Assembly: GCF_050947875.1 (NCBI RefSeq)
Contig: NC_134569.1
Span: 34,744,277 to 34,808,276 of the forward strand
Direction: 5' to 3'
From: Dermacentor variabilis
Taxonomy: Eukaryota; Arthropoda; Arachnida; Ixodida; Ixodidae
Length of the DNA: 64,000 bases
The notes beneath the pieces were generated by a model. The model saw nothing but the letters and a program-made list of their open reading frames with translations. It made no database searches and was not told the DNA's origin. Shown one piece after another: positions 12,481 to 24,756 of the stretch; the first letter of the stretch is position 1; the number at the start of each line of letters is the position of its first letter. The position numbers and the translations under genes are program-made.

Positions 12481-15400
12481 ATAATAGGAAATACTAGCAG
12501 AGGTCTCTGACCTTATTCCTTCATCCTATTTTCTTCAGTATTTTCTATTTTTGTATTTTATTTTTTTCCAGTATGGTTAGCCTTCTCATTCCATCGAGAA
12601 CTCTGTGGCACGACACCAGAATGACCTTGACTATATATATCTGTAAGAGCGCTTCATTGGATTTGGTGCTCGTTTGAGCTTCTGGCTTCCACTTTGTGTG
12701 CGGATAGGCCAGAAAATGCTACTCTATTGATGACAGCTCGGAGTAGCGAACAGTCGCCGATACGTTCACAAGATCGGGCGTGAATAAACTGCTGAGTCTT
12801 TGCAACTTTAGATACCGTATGGTACATACCTTGCATGTGCCGTATGAGCGGCCGAGCGAGGTACTCAAACTTACAGCCCGTGTGACCTCCTGCGGCCTAC
12901 CCTTTTTCGGAGGGGATGAGTTTGGGCATGTGAATGCGAAAAACAACATTAAATTTCTGTTGGACTTTCTATTCATGCCGTAACATGTCTTTAAATATGT
13001 ATACGGCTTGAATTTTAGTTTTCACGCATTGGCGCGAGCCGGCGTCTTGAGCGCGCGCATTACTTCTGCGTGTAGAAAGCGTGTATTTCACAAACCGAGT
13101 TTTGCGCATGGCGTTTATGTTGAATTTCACTATTGCACTATCACGACCTGTCGTACACCTGTCCATTTACTTGTCTTTCGCTCTCCCCCTTACCGCGGTC
13201 GGGTGCAGCGGGCTAGAGACGCCCTTACGGCCCACCTTAACTTCTTTCTTTTCATTAACACCTCCGTCGTCCTACCTATTTTTCCAGATACTGTATCATG
13301 GTTTGTACACAGAGTAGTATTTTAAATCGAACCACAGGCAAAGAAAATTGTGAATTCGGCCAAGACGTATGTGGGAAATTGCAAAAAAAAAATAATAGGT
13401 ATCGTAGTTACCAAGAGTATCAGCATTTCATTCGTTTGTATTGAACGGTTGCGCGTAATGACCTGTCGAACTTCCTATCTTAAGGTCCTACATCAAGCCA
13501 ACGCGGATACTTTATTCTACAGCTACTATGGTTTCAAGGCTACAAAGTCCGTAACAGTTGCATTGAATCTTCAATTGCAATTTATGCTTTCTATAAGTAG
13601 CTTGGCCAGAACTTGCATAGCTTCTTGGCCAGTGCTAGGGCAAAAAAGATTATAGACGGCTTTCTGAAATCCTAGAACTCCGGTCATCAACACATAGAGT
13701 TTAGCTGCGCAAATAGAAACGGTGTCTCTTAGACAAGGGCACAAGGTGTAATAGAGCTAGTTCGGTGTTCGATAGTCCTACAAGGACTAGGTTTTTCAAA
13801 CCTAATGCTAATTCAGAGAATCAAATGAGCGTATCACACATTGAACATCTACAGCGCGAGACTTCGATTCTCTCCGCATTCTGCCTCCATCAGTATTTCA
13901 CGTTGCGACAGGCGTATTGACTTTGCTTGATCCTTTTCGTTTTCTCAGAGAGGCCTCATTTGTGTTTGGCTTTTTATGGTGGAATATCCATCTGCCAGTC
14001 CGCTTGTCCCCGTCTCTGTCTGCAACTCAACATTCTAACCACGTCTGGAATTCGTGAGCAGCGGCTTCAATGCTCCGGAAACGAAAACAGCGACGTTCTT
14101 CACTGCACCTTCGCTCGCAGTACGTTCAGTGACCGCTTCTTCCTTCGTGCTTTTCTTTCAACGTGGCTTATTTCTTGAATTTGATGTGTTCGTTCCAAAG
14201 TCCCAGTGCTACGCTTCTAGCACAGGGCGCTTTTATATTGCTCTCTTCAGATTTCCTTCGCCAGCTACTTGCCTATTTTCAAAGCATTCTGATCAAGAGA
14301 CGAAGCTCAGCGTCCCGCTGCGCTTTGAATAGAAAATAAACGCTGCGCTGTTCAAGCTCTTCATGGGAAGTGGCTCCATTGACGATGAATACGAATAGGT
14401 TCTCCGCGTGAGTCGGCTAGTGCGGCGTATGTGTACTCGCTCTGACTTCTGCTGTCCTATTCATTTCGACCGTCGGCGTCCCTGTTCCCTTCCTACTTCT
14501 CTTTGCTGTTACTGCCCATTTTGCCCTTGCCGTTACTTCAAACACTGGGTATTCGTTCACGTTGTCTCGAATGCCTTCTAGGTTACGCGGCGGTTACAAG
14601 CGATCTGGGTACTTACAGCTTGTTGGCTTTGCCTGCTGAGAGAATTGCCTCTCCAGCTGCTTGCTGTGCGTCGTGATAGCCTTAGTGGTTGAGAGTGGAC
14701 TCGAAAGCCGGTATTTCTCGACGAGGCAAGGAGGCCATTTGCGGCGCAGCGGCCTTTGACTGCCAAGGCGACGCTTTGCTTAAGCCTCAAGTGTACCTTG
14801 TGCTCAACCACGCTCTGATTTTGATCGCCTTGCACAGCGTAGGTTTTGCTTTTACTTCTAGGAAATAAAGCTGAAACTGTTGTTTAATTGAGCCATCATA
14901 TATACCTGGAAAGTACTCTGTACTCGTTTAAAACAAACCTTTATAAATTCTTGCTGCGCTTGTTGAAATAATGTTGTGAGCTTTATGTTCATGCTTTTTT
15001 CCCCTTTGCAACGACTGTTACAAAGGTGATTCTTTCTGAATACGAACTTAACGTACACATGCTCAAGGGGCATTCGAACGGAACTAAATGAATCACAGTT
15101 TCTTGTGAAACAACGAAATTGCATTAGGAACAATTTTCAGCATATTCAATGAGTCGGTTCCACAGGAATAACAATTACCTGTCACTTCACTGGATGAACG
15201 TCCTAGCTTTAAGAATTTGACTTCCATAGCGTTGCGTGCTGAAGGAGGCTCGGATACTTAGGTAAAACTACAAAGAAATGCTGCAAAATGGTGCCAACGG
15301 AATTGAAGAAGAGGAAATATGAGGGAAAGCCAAAATAAAATGGAGGAAGTTATCACAGCAGGAAATGGGTAGGCTAACACACTCTTGGTTTAATACCAGC

Positions 15401-18400
15401 GGGGTGAAAACAAATGACCAACGAAAGAGCAGTCTGAGCGTGCTTAATTCGTTCTGACTTTCGATGTTAACGTCGTGGCGCTAGCACAGACTTCGGAACA
15501 AGAAAATCCCGCAGACTAATTTATATGCAAAAGCAGTGAGCTCAGATTGAAGCTGATAGCTTTATGTAAGAATTACACCAATGTTTGAGTCGCGGCCCTT
15601 CAAGAAATGAGATATCCTACAAAAAGCGAACAGGCATTGCCAGTACGTTTTCTGCCGCGTCCTTCTTTCCCTTTCTGCTCATCCTTCCTCCCTGCACCTC
15701 TGCTTCCTTCTGTCTTTTCCTTTCTTCCAATTTCTTATAGCCGTTTATTTCCTCGTCTTCACACCTTTTCTGTTATGTTCTCTTGCCTGAGGGCCGTTGC
15801 TTGCCCAACGCGCGGAACTAACGCTATTAGCTTGCAAATCAAGGATCTGTTCCCTCGCGCAAGCCGCCAGCTTCGCACTGTAGAAGTTTACTCGCCTTCC
15901 TGACCTCCTATCGACTCTCGCTTCTACGTGTCTCTGTTTTTTCTACTCTTCTTTTGTCGTAATCATTGCCACGTCTTACTTTCAAGCTCTTTATTCTAGT
16001 CTCCTGTCCTTTGTTTAAAAAGAAGCGCTCGCCAGAAACACGCCCCAGCAAGAAAAAGAAAAGAAGAATGGAAGGAGGAAAGGAGAAATCTGTGGAGCTA
16101 ACAATAAGGAGATTTAGCCCCCAATTTCCCCGTCGATCATAATCGCATACGAACTCCCTTTTTGTCGATCGGCTCAAAGACAGGCATTCTGTGTGCTTCA
16201 GTGTTTTCCTGTATGTGCGTGCGTGCGTCTTGCATGCACGTGCTGCCGTGCTCCAGCTCGCTCGCAAAGAAGAGCAGGCTAAGAAGCAACGAAGCAACTC
16301 TCGGTGTGATGGGCTTTCTCGCGCCCTGATCGAAGCTGGAGCGGCGGCGGCAGCTAGGAGTGCCGTGGCAGCGCGCGCAGTGTAAAGCGCCCTATAACAC
16401 GGTCCGTAATTTCGAGAACTATGCAACCTTCCCGTTCCACCTCTTTCTTCTGTTTCACTCGGTTGCCGGCAACGAAGTCGCGCGGCCGCAGCCAGGCGAC
16501 GAGAGGCGTCGAGTACCGGAGGGAGGGAAAGGAGGAAAAGGGTAATGCATCAAGGAGCAGCGAGAAAAGGGGCGAGAAGGATTCCTCGCTAGGCACATGG
16601 AGACGAGCCCCTGGCGCGGCGGCGAGCGAGTCAAGTATTACCGAGTTTTGTGTTGGTGTCTTTCCACGTGCCACTGCATTTGCTGCGGCCTGCTGACGTT
16701 ACCCCTTTTCTAGCCCCCCCCCCCTTCGTTCTTCTTTTTTTTCCCTTTCTTGCGTTATTTTATCTCTCAGATTGCTACGTGCACGAGGCTTTCGCGCCCC
16801 GGTTTTTGCAAGCACGGTTCGTTAAGTGCGACGCGAAAGAAGTGAGCGTGAGGGGACGGTAGAGGCGGTCTCGTCTTGCTTCTTATCTCTTGTTTCCCAG
16901 ATATCGCTTCCTTTTTTCCTTTTCTCCCTTCGGCTTTATTTTCCCTTTGTTGCTATGACATGTATGTGAAGCAGTGCCGGTGTAATTTTCTTTCTTTGGT
17001 TATGTTTCACTTTCTTACGTTATTGTCAGTCTACAACAGATTCAGAGCACTAGCTGCTTTCCGCGTTAGTTTATGTGCAAAGTGGAGGGTAAAAAGAGGA
17101 GGGGTGGGTGGGCCGAGTATGCGGGGTGGCCGAGTGACGGAAGAGGCTAAAGAGGAATGGAAAAAGTGGTGAATGAAGGAGCTAGACAGCTCGAGTTCTT
17201 CGCCGCGTGGCATGAACACCCAGACGTGGCCATGCGGGTTAGCGGCGCCCTTGGTCGAAAGTGGAGGCGAGCGGGACTAGGCAGATTTTGACGACCCTCG
17301 CTGGAGACAAGCACCGGCGGAGCACTTCTTTCACGCCTCTCTCTCCGTGCGCCACACTGCACGTCTCTATTTACTTTCTTCTTTTTTTTAGCTGTCACGT
17401 TTTTGTTCTGGGCGTCAATGGCGTTCCATATTGCGTCTTCCTTTTATTCACCAGCTTTTTCGCGACAGACGTGCATTTGAATAGGGAATATTCAATTTCC
17501 ATGTTGAATTCTACGTTGTGCTGTCGCAGTGTGACAAAGCTGCTGCCAGACTGAGGGGATACTTTAAAGTAATGCCACGTTAAGTGTGCTTGTTTCATAA
17601 CCTAAGGAAGGCACGGCATTCTTTGGAGCACAGTTCTTTGGGATAAATCAGCCATGGGTTGAAAAGCGAGCGGAAATACGCCGTCCTCCCGAAAGCGCGC
17701 CCCTTTGTGGCGGCTCCGCATTTCACAACTATAGGCGCCCACATGCGCATTCTAGAAGTGCTGGAGAAAGCGAGTGAAATCAATTAGCTAATAAATTGAA
17801 CGCTGGGGCTCGGCTGCAGAAATACTAGCCTAACGACGAGTTGTTACACTTGCGGTGACGAAGGACCACGTGGACCAATGGTGTCTCGGCCTTCCGGAGA
17901 GAGAGAGAGAGAGCAAACCAACACGACCAATCTCTATATCTTACTCCTCCGGTCGAACCCACTGGGCTCTCCCGGCTGGGCTGCTCTGATGCTGCTAGGA
18001 CGACCCTCTACCTTTCTCCCTCCTACCCTCTCTCTCCTTTACTGCCATCTCCGCCACCCTGCTGGCGCTGAGCCGTGCTCCCGCATGGGTTGCAGCCGAT
18101 ATTGCTAGCCTTTCCTCATTTTCCCACAAGAACCACTTCTCTCCAACGCTAGCCCGTACCGGTGTGTTCAAGCGACACCTGCCTTGAGTACACGCGAGCA
18201 TCTGCGTTATCCGGATGCGACGCCGATGCCGCTACACACTAACAGGTCACAAGGGCTCAATTAACATGTCGTAAAAAGGAAAAGATAAAAAACATGCCAC
18301 TCTTTAAAGCGAACGTCATAAATTGCAGACGTATTTCACATCATATATCTTGCCCTGGAAATAATTGATTAATTATTTGATAATTAACTGTTTAATTACA

Positions 18401-18517
18401 ATTGATAATTGATTCGGACTTTCAGCGAAATAAATTTTTAAAAATGGAAAACAGTTGGCTTTATGAACAGTTTCAGTGTGTGCCTATCTGCAAGTGTATC
18501 TTAATTACGACAATATA
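12481..18517. other. Long unassigned stretch, no gene seen
   Basis: Six kilobases without a recognisable element or protein-like frame. The longest frame, 172 codons on the minus strand at 15908-16426, is Ala/Arg-rich at one end and resembles nothing I know. A (GA)n run of about eight repeats lies at 17899-17914. The AT-rich part at 18360-18410 contains several near-palindromic TTAAT/ATTAA motifs but no defined element ends. It could include intron or intergenic host DNA. Confidence 0.4.
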
Positions 18518-18790
18518 AAGGCCAACAGGCAATGACGCTAGGGAAATCATAGCGGTAGTTGTGGTTGAGATCAATATGTAGAAAATATTCGGAAAAAAGG
18601 GGAAATGAGCGAAAGGATAACTTGGGGAGACAAACCCATGACCTCCGCATTACGCGTGCGTTGCACTATCGATTGCGCTACGGTGACGGCCATAAATCCG
18701 TCCACTATCTTAGGTATTTGCCTGTACCAGATAAAACCGTGGGAGCACTAGCCAGCGCCACTCAGGTCCACGGCCTTATTGACCTAGCGT
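18518..18790 (+). mobile_element. tRNA-like repeat family T, copy 2
   Basis: In the opposite orientation to copy 1, this segment repeats its order of blocks. It starts with GGCCAACAGGCAATGACGC, then a tRNA-like part (complement of about 18620-18690, with the same CGCACGCGTAATGCG anticodon arm), then TCCACTATCTTAGGTATTT and CTAGCCAGCGCCACTCA. It is more diverged than copy 1 and lacks the outer inverted end on the right. Confidence 0.6.
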
Positions 18791-20006
18791 AAAACAGTTA
18801 GGTTCAGGAAACACTTAAATATTTACTGAACCCGAACCATAATTTAAAACCCTGGCGAGGAGTATTAGTGGACGTTAACGTGCTGGGATTGGTTGTCGCG
18901 TATACAAATAATGAACCGCGGTACAAAAAATAACGTAATCATAACACTCAGATGCATAAGCTTGACAAAATTATGTTCTTTCTTCTTCCTTAAACGCATT
19001 GCTCTAACAGAAATCATTGTATGAAATTGCTCCCTATGGACACAGCGGCGTATACGCCGGACTAAACGTGCACACGTCTGTTTCGTTCGCAACATGGTAA
19101 CAATTTAAAGCGGCAAAAACTGGCCGTCTTCTTCGCTCGTTCGTTATTAGTATTTTTTGTACATCTTAAACCATTTCTTTCGGATATTAGAATTTCGTTT
19201 TTCTTTTTTGTTTCTGAAGCAATCGAGGGAACAAATTTGTAAACATATTTCAATGCTATCCGCCCTGCCATGTTGCCTAATGATGCGGAATAAGATATCT
19301 CTCCCTCATTCTAAAGATTTAATTCGTGAAATGTAAGTGTTTAGCGTTTCTGTCACAAGAAAAGAAGTTGCTATTTTTTATCGATACTTTGGGTGACATG
19401 AGCAATACGGGAAACGGTTCGTTAAATAAAACGATACCAGGCGGTCTCACAAATCGTAGGGAAAAAGAGAGTAGCGTTTCTGTATATGATCCTTTATTTT
19501 CTGAAATGTCGAAATAATTGGACCACAATCAATGCTTTTATGCACCAGGCCGTGCCATTTCCTCCTTTGTTATGTAATGTCTGCTTGAACATGCTAGGAT
19601 ATCTATGCAAACGGAAAAACGAGAAGAAAAGAATTCGGGCATATAACCGCCCTTAAATTGTTCTGAAGTTCTTTTTTCCCAGAAATGTTCTTGTTTCAAT
19701 GAGAGCCGACCCAACGCTTGCTTTGCTGAGTAAGTGCTTTAGAAAGAATTTGTGCCTGTGTCCTTGTTGGCCAGCACAACGTATTTTTCTTAAACGTTAA
19801 AATAGACAACACCTTCGTTTGGGCGAGTTGATTCATCTTGTCCGTTTTCATGAAAACGCGCTGAAGACGAGGACGAAAGGAACACATATGGCAGGACTGG
19901 CGCTGCTTCCAACTGCCGTTTATTTCAAACCATCGCCTATGCACATGAACTGATTGACCATACAGTCGTATGCTTTGAATAACTTACACAATCTACTGTG
20001 TGTATG
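18791..20006. other. Unassigned DNA with one short shared repeat
   Basis: No gene is seen. About 45 bases near 19847-19891 (minus strand: TATGTGTTC, then TCGTCTTCAGCGCG) are repeated in inverted orientation near 24496-24541, on the far side of LINE-C. Confidence 0.45.
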
Positions 20007-20052
<46 letters not shown>

Positions 20053-20509
20053 TTTATTTACCAGAAACAAAAGGAACTGGAGGGACACCTGGGCAAAAAT
20101 CTGTCGCAGCAGCTTGACGGAGGCCCAGGGTCCCTTACATGGCAGTAGCACTCACATGATTTATACATAGAAGGCTTTATACACAACAAACATTACACAT
20201 CGCACGTATGCATAAAAAACGACATTTTACACTTGAATGCAATATACTAAAATGTCACTATAAGGAAAGAATGTAATCACGCAAACCATTTTTATTTAGC
20301 GTAGCTGTGTGCTTATATTTGTTTAGTGCAGTCGGTATATTATGTGTTAAGGACTGTAGGCTGTAATTGTTTCGAAACCATGGTACCTTCCATACCTTGG
20401 GGTTTCGTGTAGTATGTTTTGTGTTTGTGCACAGTTCTAGCTGAGCAAGTGATGTAAAATAATTCTTAACATATTCGGATGAGAAGTAAATTGTTTCTAG
20501 TAATCTATG

Positions 20510-21150
20510 TTAGTCTAATTTATCTACGCGCTTTAGTCTGTACTTGAAAAATATATTATTTGTTGGTGAAAACTGATTCACGTTCTCTATATAGCGAACG
20601 ATTTTCTTTTGAAGCATTACGAGCTTTTGCAAGTTCGATTTTGATGTTGTAGCCCAGACAAGGTAAGTGTAATTTGTATACGGTAAGAAGAGACCATAGT
20701 ATATTTGAAGTTTTGCTCTCGTAGGTGGAAATGTACGGCTACGTGCCATAGCACCGGTAACCGCGGTTTTCCGTAGAGATGTTTAATATGGGCATCCCAA
20801 CGTAATCTAGAAGAAAAATATACTCCAAGAATTTTAAATTCTTCAACCAGTTCAATGCGCTGGCTCTGAAAATAAATAGCATGATTAATGTTAAGTGGTT
20901 TATCTTGTGCGCGAAATATTACAACTTTCGTTTCCTTTGAATTTACTTTAAGCTTATTTCTCTGTGTCCAATCGGACAAACTTGCCATAATTTTATTACA
21001 TTTTTGCACAAGTTCATTCGCATCAGGACCTGAGACACACAATGTGCAATCACCCGCGTACATCATGAATTGAACCTCACTGTTTATGCTCACGATATCA
21101 TTTATAAAAATGTTAAACTAAAGTGGCCCAAGGATACTTCCTTGAAGCAC
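20510..21150 (-). pseudogene. LINE-C ORF2, reverse transcriptase C-terminal part
   Basis: The minus strand carries VLQGSILGPL near 21150 (family GVPQGSILGPL), a stop, then FNIFINDI. The catalytic box at 21049-21060 is YAGD where YADD is expected, so a catalytic Asp is lost. Next come WTQRNKLKVNSKETKVV and EFKILGVYFSSRLRWDAHI, which are standard post-catalytic blocks. A frameshift at about 20740 leads to AKLQIYYGLFLPYTNYTYLVWA, the thumb region. Confidence 0.88.
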
Positions 21151-21183
21151 ACCATATACTATAAGAGGGAGGAGTAATGTTTA

Positions 21184-22231
21184 TTACCAGAAACGTACTG
21201 GGGGACGTCGATGTTTGAGATATGTTTTGAGTAATTCTAGCGGTTTCTCACGAATTCCATACAAACAAAGCTTCCGAATAAGAATCTCGTGATTGAGGCT
21301 GTCGAAAGCTTTATTAAAATTTATAAAAATGCCGACTGTGTAGTAGTTATTTTCAAAGCTCTGCAACACGCATTCTTTCACCGTAAGAAGTGCCATTTCT
21401 GTGGACCTGTTTTTCCGAAATCCGTATTGTGAATCAGTAAGCACGCTCTCTTTATTGAAAAATTCCGTTATCCGAGCAAAAAATAAGCTTTCCCATTCCT
21501 TTTGAAAAAATTGGGAGCCCCGATATCGGTCGATAGTTAGACACAGTATTTCGATCTTCTTTATAAGTAACCGCAACTTTCGCGTGTTTCATTGCATCTG
21601 GAAAAACTGCAGTCTCTAAAATTAAGTTGTAAATGTGCACAAGCGGAAGTACAATAAATTGCAAAACATGTTCTATAGGTTTAATCTGCAAATTATTTAC
21701 ATCTAAAGCTTTACTGTTTTTCAGCCCCATGTACACACTGTATACTTCATATTCATCAGTAGGCACAAAGAATGCGCTTTCGCAAACAGCTTCGCTATGA
21801 CAAGCCACCCCTATGCTATCATTGCCTTCAGGTATATCGCTTTGTGTAGTGACGAAGTGGTGGTTAAAGTAATCGGAAAGCGCCGTGCCTGTGATCTCAC
21901 GTGAGTCCAGCTTCATCGATGTCAGGTGCGTATCGTCCTCGCGGCGACCTAGAACATGATTAATCGTTTGCCGCGCAATCTCTGGGCGTTGTCTAAAAAC
22001 ATTTGCAAATAAGTCCTCATAGTACGCCGCCTTTGCCTTTCTTAGCTCAGCATTTAGCCTGTTTCTAAATTTTTCGAATGTTTGTAATGCTAATTCACAC
22101 CGCGTGCGCAAGAAGGAATGATAGATATTATTTTTTGTTTTGATCATTTTTGCAAGCCCCTGAGTAACCCAAGGCTTTCTAACATTTTTGGAATGTTTAG
22201 CTGTCCTCTTTGGAAAATTGCTGGCGTACAT
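21184..22231 (-). pseudogene. LINE-C ORF2, linker and reverse transcriptase N-terminal part
   Basis: The first part (22231-21452) is a basic linker with WVTQGLAKMIKTKNNIY and FEKFRNRLNAELRKAKAAYYEDLF, ending with VSNYRPISGLPIFSKGMGK, the entry motif of LINE reverse transcriptases. A frameshift at about 21500 leads to SQYGFRKNRSTEMAL and then GIFINFNKAFDSLNHE. Motif A normally reads D-x-x-KAFD, but here the first Asp is Asn, a second sign that the enzyme was inactive or decayed. Confidence 0.88.
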
Positions 22232-22284
22232 ATCGGTAAAAGTTCTAATAAATTGTTATATGCCTCATTTGCATCTGTTTTGTT

Positions 22285-23150
22285 CTAAACATGTAACCAA
22301 TTGTGCTTCATAACGTCATTCTTGAACTGCTCTAAACTTGCTTGCGTTATAAGCTGATAAGCGAATTGTTGACAGGCATCAGCTGTTTTCTTAGAGTTAT
22401 TGATGTAGATTAAACATATAGGGCAGTGGTCGCTTATGTCAGACACCAATGTGCCTATATTGCATACAGCAGTGGAAATATCAACAAGGAGTAAGTCAAG
22501 CAAAGGAGATGTGTGACTTGTAATGCGTGTTGGTATGGTGATTGTATTTACAAAACCTGCAGACTGGAGGCAGGTGTTCAGTTGGAAGGATGAGTTACTC
22601 TGTTTAAGTAAATGTATATTAAGATCTCCGCCACACACAAGCTTCAAAGTGTTCATGCTTACATAATCGAGAGATGGTTCAACAAAATCTAGAAAAGTGA
22701 CAACATTGCAGCACGGTGGGCAATGCACCAGATTTATCATCCTATTTTTACTCTCTACAGTGACTATTTCGTAGTCATCTGTTACTCTCGTATAATCTGG
22801 TACTAATTCATATTTTGCATAGCTTTCAAGAAAAAGTGCAACCCCACCGCCTTTTTTGCTGGGCCGATTAATAAAAAAGCGATGAAAACCTTGTAAAGTT
22901 AGCATAGCACAGTTACTGTAGTACCATGTTTCCGATGTGATGACCACATTAAATTTAAAACTATATTGTTCCAAAAATGAATGATATCGTCACTTTTGTT
23001 GCATGCTAAGCGCGCATTAAGATGCAAAAGAGCCATGACCGATGCATCCTGCACAGCAATGAGGTGGGGAGAGCAAGCTCTTGATAAGCTATTTTGACGA
23101 TGGTGAGCAGCCAAAGTTGCGCGGTACACAAATTCGCGCTGCGCCCTCAC
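22285..23150 (-). pseudogene. LINE-C ORF2, AP-type endonuclease part
   Basis: Two overlapping frames share one domain. The upstream frame has ALLHLNARLACNKSDDI, the start of the endonuclease fold. The downstream frame has VVITSETWY, the KKGGGVALFLE loop, GGDLNIHLL (family GDFNI) and ISDHCPI, the catalytic Asp-His. Only one frameshift, at about 22950, separates them. The order and spacing match other LINE endonucleases. Confidence 0.87.
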
Positions 23151-23271
23151 TTTACACCTGTGCCTGCCCCGACGTTATCTTCTCGACGTCACTCTCGTTT
23201 CTTATCTGAAGAACGGGCGTGTCGTCAGTTGGTCTTGCAAACATTTTGCCGTTAAATGACCACACCGATTT

Positions 23272-24015
23272 TCAGTGATGCGCGTGTTTTCTTTTCACGG
23301 CCATCGCGAGAAGCTTCTTCATGGCAGGGCAAAAGTGCTTGTTCACATACACCGAAGAAGAGCCTTCCAACCCAAGGTTTGTGTTTGTGAGACGCATTTT
23401 TCTGGCTTTGTGGAAAACGCTATCCCGCTTCGCGCGACTCTTGAACTGGACGATTATATTTGTCCGATCACTACTGCGTGTAGGTACACGACGGCACATT
23501 TCAATGTCCAATACAGCGATTGGTTCATTGATGGTAGAGCTAAGTTTGGAAAGTCGGTCACTCAAGCACTCATTCTCGGTTTTCACTACACCCTGAATCT
23601 CTAGATTGGTCTCACAAGAGTATTGCTCAGTTTGCACGAGTCGGTTTTCTAAGCTTTGAGTAGTGCTTTCTAAAGAGGAACACTTAGTGTGCAGAGCCGC
23701 GTTTTCACTATCTAGTTTAGCATTCTTTGCAGTACATTCCATCAGTTTTCTTTTTACTTCATCAATTACGTGAAGTGCAAAATCCAGACCTTTTGCCATG
23801 TTACTCTGCTCATTCTTGAGCTCGCGGTTTTCTGTTCGTAGATCTCTTTCTAAACCTCCACGAAACAATTTCAGTTCATGCCGCATCTCGTCTCTTACTT
23901 TAGTAAAATCCGAGTTTAGTTCATCCTTCATCTTGGCCAGTTCTTTCGACATAGTTTGGCAGTCGTACTTAGGAATAACAGGCGAGAAAAATAGAAATTC
24001 AACAAGTAGCCCCAA
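23272..24015 (-). CDS. LINE-C ORF1 (coiled-coil RNA-binding protein), apparently uninterrupted
   Basis: This is a single 247-codon frame. Residues about 25-140 are a long coiled coil (KELAKMKDELNSDFTKV through QSLENRLVQTEQY). An RRM-like start CETNLEIQGV comes next, followed by TNIIVQFKSRAKRDSVFHKAR and a basic end with VYVNKHFCPAMKKLLAMA. This is the usual plan for CR1/L2 ORF1 proteins. The ATG at 24015 gives a hydrophobic leader; the ATG at 23952 (MSKELAK) is an equally plausible start because the coiled coil begins there. The protein may still be intact even though ORF2 is dead. Confidence 0.8.
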   Translation of the reverse strand: MGLLVEFLFFSPVIPKYDCQTMSKELAKMKDELNSDFTKVRDEMRHELKLFRGGLERDLRTENRELKNEQSNMAKGLDFALHVIDEVKRKLMECTAKNAKLDSENAALHTKCSSLESTTQSLENRLVQTEQYSCETNLEIQGVVKTENECLSDRLSKLSSTINEPIAVLDIEMCRRVPTRSSDRTNIIVQFKSRAKRDSVFHKARKMRLTNTNLGLEGSSSVYVNKHFCPAMKKLLAMAVKRKHAHH

Positions 24016-24090
24016 TAAACCTCACCATACCCGGCAGCAGCGACGAAAACAGCCCGAATATATGCAAATACAGTAGCTTTGCACTAACAT

Positions 24091-24147
24091 GCAAGATAAG
24101 CAGAACGATCCTTAGTGTCGAGCACTGTACTTTCGTCGCTACTGCCA
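24091..24147 (-). repeat. LINE-C 5' UTR repeated segment, copy 1
   Basis: About 57 bases upstream of ORF1 are repeated with few changes at 24344-24402, in the same orientation and about 254 bases apart. The 5' edge lies about 30 bases after a TATA box. Confidence 0.8.
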
Positions 24148-24175
24148 AGTGAAGGCGTCGGGGCTTGAGTGGCTT

Positions 24176-24186
24176 CTTTTATATGG
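24176..24186 (-). promoter_or_regulatory. Candidate TATA box of LINE-C
   Basis: The minus strand reads CCATATAAAAG, with the initiator-like TTCACTTG about 30 bases downstream at about 24150, where repeat copy 1 begins. The match of spacing and repeat edge is the main support. Confidence 0.45.
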
Positions 24187-24343
24187 AGAGACCAGTGACG
24201 TAGGCTCTGTCGTTTCAAGCCGAAGGCGCAGACGATGTCGGTTCCTTGCGAGGCCAAACTTTTCCTTTGTAGGACCCTGGGGGCATGCGCTGTAGCTCAG
24301 CGCTTTCCGTGTCCGATGCTCAACCGTCCAGAAGCACATCTGG

Positions 24344-24402
24344 AGGATAAGCAGAACGATGCCTAGTGTCGTGCACTGTATACTTCCGTCGCTACTGCCA
24401 AG
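24344..24402 (-). repeat. LINE-C 5' UTR repeated segment, copy 2
   Basis: Second copy of 24091-24147, sharing the end GACTTGGCAGTAGCGACG on the minus strand. A weaker TATA-like CTATTTATG lies about 40 bases upstream, near 24446. Confidence 0.75.
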
Positions 24403-24554
24403 TCTGATGATGAGTGCATGATGTACGTGATGCGCAGTGCATAAATAGATTATCCTTTGAAATAAGCTCCAGTTGGACGTAGCGCCAATCTTTTCGTATG
24501 TGTTCATTTCGTCATCGTCTTCAGCGCGTTTTTAAGAAAACTGTTCAAATAGAC

Positions 24555-24756
24555 TTTGGGATGTCACGTGCCAAAGCCAGAATATAATTTTTAGGGCTTC
24601 AGATTAATTTTGACCTCCCGAGGTTCCTTAACGTGCCCCTAAATCTAAGCAAACAAGCGTTTTTGCATTTCGCCTCTTTAGACCTATAAATGATCGAAGC
24701 CATCACCTCGAGCTCACCAGCTCAATGCCATAGCCGCTGAGCTACTGCGGCAGGGT
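24555..24756 (-). mobile_element. Ruka-like tRNA-derived SINE, diverged
   Basis: The minus strand starts CCGCAGTAGCTCAGCGGCTA, continues with the tRNA-like A and B box region and GCGAAATGCAAAAACG, then TTAGATTTAGGGGCACG and ends with the TTTGGCACGT block. The same order of blocks appears at 25029, 46871 and 60469. No target duplication was found. Confidence 0.8.

Larger units (their letters stand above)
20007..24402 (-). mobile_element. LINE-C: CR1/L2-like non-LTR retrotransposon, near full length, inactive
   Basis: In minus-strand order there is a 5' UTR with a repeated segment (24402-24016), ORF1 (24015-23272), ORF2 (23150 to about 20510) and a 3' UTR. The 3' UTR ends with AATAAA (20053-20058) and a (TTGA)n tail of about eleven units at 20051-20007. 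A tetranucleotide tail in place of poly(A) is the hallmark of L2-like elements. ORF2 is broken by at least three frame breaks and has two altered catalytic motifs. It is a different family from LINE-A: ORF1 lacks the Cys/His finger and the tail differs. Confidence 0.88.

Noticed and set aside
15908..16426. 172-codon frame on the minus strand
   Set aside because: No recognisable domain, a biased Ala/Arg start and Phe/Leu runs from pyrimidine tracts; looks like chance coding.
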